Shown here piece by piece: positions 59,218 through 64,000 of a stretch of 64,000 nt of DNA. Location of the stretch: the NCBI GenBank assembly GCA_027310565.1, contig DAIDAP010000001.1, positions 175,032 to 239,031 on the forward strand, written 5' to 3'. Below the pieces are notes generated by a model. That model ran no database searches and was not told the DNA's origin. It saw only the letters and a list, made by a program, of their open reading frames with translations. Position numbers and translations under genes: made by a program. The DNA is from Chloroflexota bacterium. Its GTDB lineage: Bacteria > Chloroflexota > Limnocylindria > P2-11E. Numbering within the stretch: the stretch's first letter is position 1; each line of letters begins with the position of its first letter.

Positions 59218-61653
59218 ATGCCCGCCGACGTCGGGCTCAGCGCGACCGAGGCGCGCAGGCGCCTCGCGATCTTCGGGCCCAACGAGCTCGTACCGCGGCG
59301 GGCCGCCACCGGACCGTGGGCGACGCTGCGCCATGCCGTCACGGACCCGATGGCCATCCTGCTCGTCATCGCGGCGGCCACGTATACGGTGCTCGGTCGC
59401 GTTCAGGACGCGGTCGTCGCGCTCGTGGCGCTCGTGCCGATCGTCGCCGTGAGCCTCGTGCTCGAGCTGCGCGCCGAGCACGCGCTCGAGGGCCTGCGCC
59501 GGCTGACCGCCCCGGTCGCGCGCGCGATCCGCGACGGCCACGAGGAGCTCGTCCCGGCGATCGACCTCGTGCCCGGCGACGCGATCGTCCTCCGTGAGGG
59601 CGACGTCATCCCCGCCGATGGCCGACTCATCTCGGGCGCCGATCTCGTGGTGGACGAGTCGTTGCTGACCGGAGAGTCGCAGCCACTCACGAAGTCGCTC
59701 CAGAGCGACGACGACGCCGCGCTGTGGGCGGGGACGACCGTGCTCGCCGGCCGGGCCATCGCGGCGGTGGGGGTCACCGGATCGAGGACGCGCTACGGCA
59801 TGATCGGCGTGCTCGTGTCGAGCATCACGCCGCAGCCGACGCCGCTGCAGGCGCTCATCCGCGGGCTCCTCGTGCGCCTTTCGGTCGTCGCGCTCGCGTT
59901 CTCGGCCGGCGTCATCGTGCTCGAGGTCGTGCGGGGGCGCACCGTCGCCGATGCGGTCATCGCGGGAGTGTCCCTCGCGATGGCCGCGATCCCCGAGGAG
60001 TTCCCGATGGTGTTCGCGCTCTACCTGGGGCTCGGGGCCTGGCGGCTCGCGCGCGACCACGCGCTCGTGCGCCGCCTCGTCGGCGTCGAGACGCTCGGGG
60101 CGACGAGCGTCATCTGCGCGGACAAGACCGGCACGCTGACGCTCGGCACCATCGAGGTCGCCGCCCTCTGGACGGCCCCGGGCGTGAGCGAGCCGGCGCT
60201 CCTCGAGCTCGCCATGCTCGCGTCGGAGCCCGACCCGTACGACCCGCTGGAGCAGGCGATCGTGCGGGCGGGGGCGGTCCGCGGCATCGACGCCGCGCGC
60301 CTGCACGGCGCCATGCTGGTCCGTGACCACCCGTTCGACCCGGCGACCCGGTCGCTGACGCACGTCTGGCGCCGGAACGGCGCGCTCGGCGCGTACGCGA
60401 AGGGAGCGCTCGAGGGGCTTCTCACACGCGGCGCGACCGACGTCGCGCTGCGCGAGGCGGCGGTGGCGGCGAACACCGCCCTCGCGGGGGACGGCATGCG
60501 CGTCCTCGCCGTCGCGAGCGGGCCCGCGGCCGAGGACGGGGACAGGACGGACGACGAGTCCGGTCTGCGTCTCGCGGGCCTCCTCGCGTTCGCCGACCCG
60601 GTGCGTCCGGGTGTGAGTGATTCCATCGCGGAGTGCCGGGCCGCCGGTGTCCGCGTCGTGATGATCACGGGTGATCATCCGCTCACCGCCGTCGCGGTCG
60701 CCGAGCGCGTCGGCATCCACGCGCCCCGCGTCGCGACCGGCGAGGACATCGATGCCGCGGACGACGCGGCGCTCCGGCGGATCGTGGCCGACACCGACGT
60801 GTTCGCGCGCGCACGCCCGGAGCAGAAGCACCGTCTGGTGCGCGCGCTGCGCGACGCCGGACACGTCGTGGCGATGACCGGCGACGGCACGAACGACGCG
60901 CCCGCCCTGCGCGAGGCGGACATAGGCATCGCGATGGGCCGTCGTGGCACCGAGGTCGCGCGCCGTGCCGCGACGCTGGTGCTGCTGGACGACGACTTCT
61001 CGACCATCGTCACCGCCGTGCGCGACGGGCGCCGCGTCTTCGACAACCTGCGGCGCGCGTTCGGCTATCTCGTCTCGTTCCACGCTCCGCTCCTGCTCTC
61101 CGCCGTCGTCGTGCCGATCGCGGGCGCGCCGCTCCTCCTGCTCCCGGTCCACCTGGTGTGGCTCGAGCTGATCCTTCATCCGACGGTGGCGCTCGTCTTC
61201 GAGGCGGACGCCGCCGACGAGGGCGTCATGCGCCGGCCGCCGCGCGGTCGCGACGCGGGCCTGCTCGATCGCGGGCAGGTCGTCGCGCTCCTCGGCCGCG
61301 GTCTGGCGCTGACGATCGGCGTGCTGGCCCTGTACCTCGGCGCGCTCGGCGGCCGGAGCCAGGAGGACGCGCGCGGCGTCGCGATCGCGTCGCTGGTGAT
61401 CGGGCAGCTCCTGCTCGTCTTCGTCGAGCGCGCCGGTGCGCAACCGGTGTGGCGCGTGCGCATCGGCGCGAACCCGATGCTCCTCCCGGTCGCCGCCGCG
61501 ACACTCGGCTCGCTCGTGGCCGCGCTGACGGTCCCGCCGATCGCGGCGCTCCTGTATGTCGCGCCGCCGGACGCGGCCGGGTGGCTCGTCGCGGCCGCCG
61601 TCGCGGCCGCGGCGACCCTCTGGGGCGAGGTGCCCAAGCTCCTACGGCGCTGA
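59218..61653 (+). CDS. P-type cation-transporting ATPase (P2-like)
   Basis: Protein of 811 residues with the full set of P-type landmarks: TGES actuator loop, CADKTGTLT phosphorylation site, KGALEGLL nucleotide-binding Lys, GDGTNDAPAL hinge, and about ten spans. Length, the N-terminal cation-ATPase domain (ATEARRRLAIFGPNEL) and IPEEFPMVFA in span 4 (in place of heavy-metal CPC) indicate P2-type Ca/Mg-like transport, not copper. In mycobacteria the P2 ATPase CtpF is DosR-controlled, but no clear box is seen here. Confidence 0.92.
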   Translation: MPADVGLSATEARRRLAIFGPNELVPRRAATGPWATLRHAVTDPMAILLVIAAATYTVLGRVQDAVVALVALVPIVAVSLVLELRAEHALEGLRRLTAPVARAIRDGHEELVPAIDLVPGDAIVLREGDVIPADGRLISGADLVVDESLLTGESQPLTKSLQSDDDAALWAGTTVLAGRAIAAVGVTGSRTRYGMIGVLVSSITPQPTPLQALIRGLLVRLSVVALAFSAGVIVLEVVRGRTVADAVIAGVSLAMAAIPEEFPMVFALYLGLGAWRLARDHALVRRLVGVETLGATSVICADKTGTLTLGTIEVAALWTAPGVSEPALLELAMLASEPDPYDPLEQAIVRAGAVRGIDAARLHGAMLVRDHPFDPATRSLTHVWRRNGALGAYAKGALEGLLTRGATDVALREAAVAANTALAGDGMRVLAVASGPAAEDGDRTDDESGLRLAGLLAFADPVRPGVSDSIAECRAAGVRVVMITGDHPLTAVAVAERVGIHAPRVATGEDIDAADDAALRRIVADTDVFARARPEQKHRLVRALRDAGHVVAMTGDGTNDAPALREADIGIAMGRRGTEVARRAATLVLLDDDFSTIVTAVRDGRRVFDNLRRAFGYLVSFHAPLLLSAVVVPIAGAPLLLLPVHLVWLELILHPTVALVFEADAADEGVMRRPPRGRDAGLLDRGQVVALLGRGLALTIGVLALYLGALGGRSQEDARGVAIASLVIGQLLLVFVERAGAQPVWRVRIGANPMLLPVAAATLGSLVAALTVPPIAALLYVAPPDAAGWLVAAAVAAAATLWGEVPKLLRR

Positions 61654-61667
61654 CGCATCATGGTGCG

Positions 61668-62291
61668 ATGCTCATCCGCCGCCACGACGCTCCGCTCGAC
61701 GACGCGGAGTGGCGCGCGTTCCTGCGCGACCATGACTTCGGCGAGCTGATCGCGCCGGGCTCGGGGCGCGGCCTGCCGGTCGTGGTCCCGACGCACTTCG
61801 TGTGGGACGGGGACCGCGAGGTCGTCTTCCATCTCGCGAGGGCCAACCCGGCCTGGGACGCGCTCGCCGAGCGGCCGCGCGCGCTCCTCTCGGTGTTCGG
61901 CGCGTACGCGTACGTCCCCGGGCACTGGAACCAGGACGAGCACGGCGTGCCGACGTCGTACTACGCCGCGGTGCAGCTCGCCTGCGACGCCGAGGTCGTG
62001 GACGACCCCGCGCGTCTCGCGGCGATCCTCGAGCGGCAGCTCGGGCACTTCCAGCCCGAAGGACTCCACGCGCCGGTCACGCCGGATGACGAGCGCTACG
62101 CCGCGCTCCTCCCGTCGATCAGGGGGCTGCGCCTCGCGGTCACCGACGTGCGCGCGAAGCTGAAGTTCGGCACGAACCGGACCGTCGCGCACCGCGAGGC
62201 CGTGGCCGCGAAGCTCGCGGAGCGCGGGAGCGCGCTCGACCTCGAGGCCCGCGCGCACGTCCTCGATCGCATCGAGCGCGGCCGGCGGTGA
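61668..62291 (+). CDS. FMN-binding PaiB-type protein
   Basis: Protein of 207 residues with VPTHFVWDGDREVVFHLARANP, LLSVFGAYAYVPGHW and PTSYYAAVQLACDAEVV, the split-barrel FMN-binding pattern of the PaiB (protease synthase and sporulation regulator PAI 2) family. CATCAT (61656-61661) stands six bases before ATG 61668. Role unknown outside Bacillus. Confidence 0.85.
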   Translation: MLIRRHDAPLDDAEWRAFLRDHDFGELIAPGSGRGLPVVVPTHFVWDGDREVVFHLARANPAWDALAERPRALLSVFGAYAYVPGHWNQDEHGVPTSYYAAVQLACDAEVVDDPARLAAILERQLGHFQPEGLHAPVTPDDERYAALLPSIRGLRLAVTDVRAKLKFGTNRTVAHREAVAAKLAERGSALDLEARAHVLDRIERGRR

Positions 62292-62330
62292 GGGCGCTCC
62301 TCGCGTCCGTGCCCCGCGCTACCGGCGCGG

Positions 62331-62765
62331 TCAGCGGCGCCGCGCCCGTCCCGTCGCCGACGCCTCCGGCGCTCCAGCGTCGCCTTCCGGGGGCTTCGCC
62401 GAGCGCCGCAGGACGAGCAGATCGCGCAGCTCGATGAGGCGCGCCTTCAGCCACTCGCGCTCGTTCCCCGCGAGCTGCGCGACCGACGCCGCGAGCAGCA
62501 TGAGCTCGTCCGCCTCGATGTTGAAGGCGACCTCGGCCTCCGGGTAGCCCGCCGCCGCGAGCAAGGCCGCGGCGGGGATACCGAGCGAGCGGGCCAGCTT
62601 CGCGAACACGGCCGCCCGCGGCTGCTCGATGCGGCCCGCCTCGAGCTCGGAGATCGCGCTGCGGGAGACACCGACCTGCCGAGCGAGCTCGCTCTGCGTG
62701 AGGCGCAGCCGCTCGCGCCGTGTGCGCACCAGGCGCCCGAGGGCGACGATGTCGTCAGCGGCCAT
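62331..62765 (-). CDS. XRE-family transcriptional regulator
   Basis: Protein of 144 residues. N-terminal Cro/CI-type helix-turn-helix (LRLTQSELARQVGVSRSAIS, LEAGRIEQPRAAVFAKLARS), then a helical segment and a basic tail. TAAGTT (62779-62774, minus) lies eight bases before the ATG. Divergent from a small membrane-protein gene, with a perfect 10-bp inverted repeat between them, a likely operator for this protein. Confidence 0.88.
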   Translation of the reverse strand: MAADDIVALGRLVRTRRERLRLTQSELARQVGVSRSAISELEAGRIEQPRAAVFAKLARSLGIPAAALLAAAGYPEAEVAFNIEADELMLLAASVAQLAGNEREWLKARLIELRDLLVLRRSAKPPEGDAGAPEASATGRARRR

Positions 62766-62795
62766 CGACAGGAAACTTACCTCGTGTCGCCCAAG

Positions 62796-62819
62796 TGTCA
62801 GAATCCTGTGATTCTGACA
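62796..62819. promoter_or_regulatory. Perfect inverted repeat, likely operator of the XRE regulator
   Basis: Arms TGTCAGAATC (62796-62805) and GATTCTGACA (62810-62819) are exact reverse complements around CTGT. The right arm abuts the -10 TATACT (62821-62826) of the small membrane-protein gene and covers its -35 region, so binding would repress that promoter. Confidence 0.7.
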
Positions 62820-62832
62820 GTATACTGTCCGG

Positions 62833-62985
62833 ATGGTCGCCCGATGGGACCTCCTGCCGGAGCGCGCGGTACTCGAGAACCTCGAGCGCGCGACACCTGA
62901 GGAGGCGATCGTCTACCTCGGCGTCGTCGTCCTCTGGATGCTCGGGGTCATCGCGCTGATCGTTCGCAAGATGCGCGCCGCCTGA
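62833..62985 (+). CDS. Small single-span membrane protein (50 residues)
   Basis: MVARWDLLPERAVLENLERA is followed by EEAIVYLGVVVLWMLGVIAL and a basic IVRKMRAA end: one membrane span. TATACT (62821-62826), the closest -10 to consensus in the window, stands six bases before the ATG. It lies under the XRE operator and 13 bp before the TerC-family gene, with which it is probably cotranscribed. Confidence 0.6.
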   Translation: MVARWDLLPERAVLENLERATPEEAIVYLGVVVLWMLGVIALIVRKMRAA

Positions 62986-62998
62986 CGGCGCGAGGCTG

Positions 62999-63706
62999 AT
63001 GCTCGAAGCGCTGCAGGCGGTCCTCACCATCGTCCTCATCGACCTGACGCTGTCCGGCGACAACGCCATCGTCATCGGCATGGCGGCGCGCGGCCTGCCC
63101 AGGTCCCGTCGCCGCCAGGCGATCGTGTTCGGCGGTCTGGCGGCGGTCGGCGTTCGCGTGACGGCGGCCGCGGCGATCACGCTGCTGCTGCAGATCACGT
63201 ACCTGCAGATCGTCGCCGGGATCGTGCTCGTCATCATCGCGTACCGCATGGTCCAGGTCGCCCCCGGCGGCGAGGATGAGTACTCGGTGCGTGGCGCGAC
63301 AACGATGCGCGGCGCGATCGCGACGATCCTCGTCGCGGACATCGCGATGGGGAGCGACAACATCATCGGCGTGGGCGCGGCGGCGCGCGGCTCGATCCCG
63401 CTGCTCGTGTTCGGCCTCGGGCTCTCGATCCCGATCGTGCTGTTCGGGAGCGCGCTCATCGTCCGGCTGCTCGATCGCTTCCCGAAGCTCGTGTGGCTGG
63501 GCGCGTTCGCGCTCATCTGGACCGCGGCCGGGATGATCGTGGACGAGCCCGGCGTCGAGCTCCGGCAGCTCCTTCCGAACGCGCCGGAGGCCGTCATCGC
63601 CGTGATCCTGCTCCTCGTCGTCGTCGCGGCACGCAATTCGATGGGGATCCGACGACGTCGCCGCTCGGCTCGCCGGGAGGCGGCCGGCTCGACAGGGGCG
63701 CGCTAG
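62999..63706 (+). CDS. TerC-family membrane protein (YjbE-like putative metal transporter)
   Basis: Protein of 235 residues with about seven spans and the acidic membrane motifs of the family, IDLTLSGDNAIVIGMAAR and ADIAMGSDNIIGVGAAARG. Members of this group export manganese or relate to tellurite resistance. Start is ATG 62999. Control by the upstream XRE operator is likely. The stop TAG (63704-63706) is formed by the left end of the second 185-bp element. Confidence 0.88.
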   Translation: MLEALQAVLTIVLIDLTLSGDNAIVIGMAARGLPRSRRRQAIVFGGLAAVGVRVTAAAAITLLLQITYLQIVAGIVLVIIAYRMVQVAPGGEDEYSVRGATTMRGAIATILVADIAMGSDNIIGVGAAARGSIPLLVFGLGLSIPIVLFGSALIVRLLDRFPKLVWLGAFALIWTAAGMIVDEPGVELRQLLPNAPEAVIAVILLLVVVAARNSMGIRRRRRSARREAAGSTGAR

Positions 63707-63887
63707 CGTCGTGACCCGGAATCCATGCGCAGCTGCATCGGTACCGGATCCGCCGATGCCGGTGTCGCCTTCGTCCGGGCGCTCCTCACGCAGCCGCGGG
63801 CTGCGCTCCGGCGCGTCCTCCTCGGCTCCTTGGCCTCGGCGTCCCGGTACCGCGCATCCGCACATGACTTCCGGGTCACGACACTAG
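63703..63887. mobile_element. 185-bp CTAG-type element (MITE-like), copy 2
   Basis: Left end CTAGCGTCGTGACCCGGAA (63703-63721) and right end TTCCGGGTCACGACACTAG (63869-63887) are near-perfect inverted repeats; pairing continues imperfectly for about 60 bp on each side through GGTACCGG and CCGGTACC. The interior matches copy 1 at 46125-46308 almost throughout. No open frame of note. The left TAG is the TerC-family stop codon. Confidence 0.85.
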
Positions 63888-64000
63888 CGAAGTCCCTCGC
63901 TGACGCTCGGGACCTCAAACCGTCCAGTGAGCGGAGCCACGGATAGCAGAGGTCGGCACGCGTACCCTTCCGCACGGATCAAGGCGCAGGAGGGCTCGCC
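63888..64000. other. Unassigned end of window
   Basis: No gene seen. An imperfect hairpin (TCCCTCGCTGACGCTCGGGA, 63894-63913) lies just after the element. Confidence 0.4.

Overview
The window is very GC-rich, gene-dense DNA from a bacterial chromosome. No rRNA, tRNA, CRISPR array or transposase was found. Gene content (many two-component systems, universal stress proteins, a DUF4342 protein, three-piece LigD, pyruvate:ferredoxin oxidoreductase beside oxygen-using genes) and the many promoters placed directly on start codons suggest a free-living Chloroflexota bacterium or a relative, perhaps near Limnocylindria or Dormibacterota. That placement is inference; an actinobacterial neighbour cannot be excluded from sequence alone.

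Layout. 0-5 kb: end of an M19 dipeptidase, an ABC-2 exporter, and an OmpR-type two-component pair divergent from a secreted repeat protein. 5-11 kb: operon gamma-carbonic anhydrase/hutH/HAD/tag divergent from DAHP synthase, an orphan response regulator, and a winged-helix protein. 11-16 kb: rhodanese, MFS, VIT1-like transporter, persulfide-dioxygenase-like fusion, cell-wall amidase. 16-21 kb: dipeptide-type ABC importer without ATPases and a ParB-like protein. 21-30 kb: sensor kinase/receiver, split chromate transporter, DUF72, LigD as three coupled genes, small proteins, HtrA-like protease. 30-34.5 kb: MoxR/DUF58/VWA cluster (DUF58 carries a frameshift) and an M20 peptidase.

34.5-53.7 kb plus 57.4-59.2 kb is the most striking part. 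It encodes a DosR/DevR-like response regulator with the DNA-contact signature K-T-V-K-N, a membrane-anchored DosS-like kinase, a second NarL-type pair, three universal stress proteins, OsmC, DoxX, TusA, YHS, DksA-like and small zinc proteins, a BON protein, and a pyruvate:ferredoxin oxidoreductase operon with a CBS-domain gene inside it. Nearly every promoter here carries two copies of a 14-bp dyad, GGGNC-N4-GNCCC, centred 22 bp apart and about 43.5 and 65.5 bp upstream of the predicted transcription start. I read this as a dormancy/hypoxia regulon of the DosR type, laid out as a locus.

53.7-57.4 kb is an AT-richer island with a secreted protein and two membrane-anchored beta-propeller-like genes, one frameshifted. 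57.4-64 kb: malic enzyme, P-type ATPase, PaiB-like protein, XRE regulator with a perfect operator, a small membrane protein and a TerC-family transporter.

Two themes run through the window. First, many genes have an (T/C/G)ANNNT -10 hexamer 6-8 bases before the start codon, implying leaderless mRNAs. Second, a family of palindromic elements bounded by CTAG (32-bp hairpins and two copies of about 185 bp) sits so that its first bases supply the TAG stop codon of the neighbouring gene; one copy stops two convergent genes at once.
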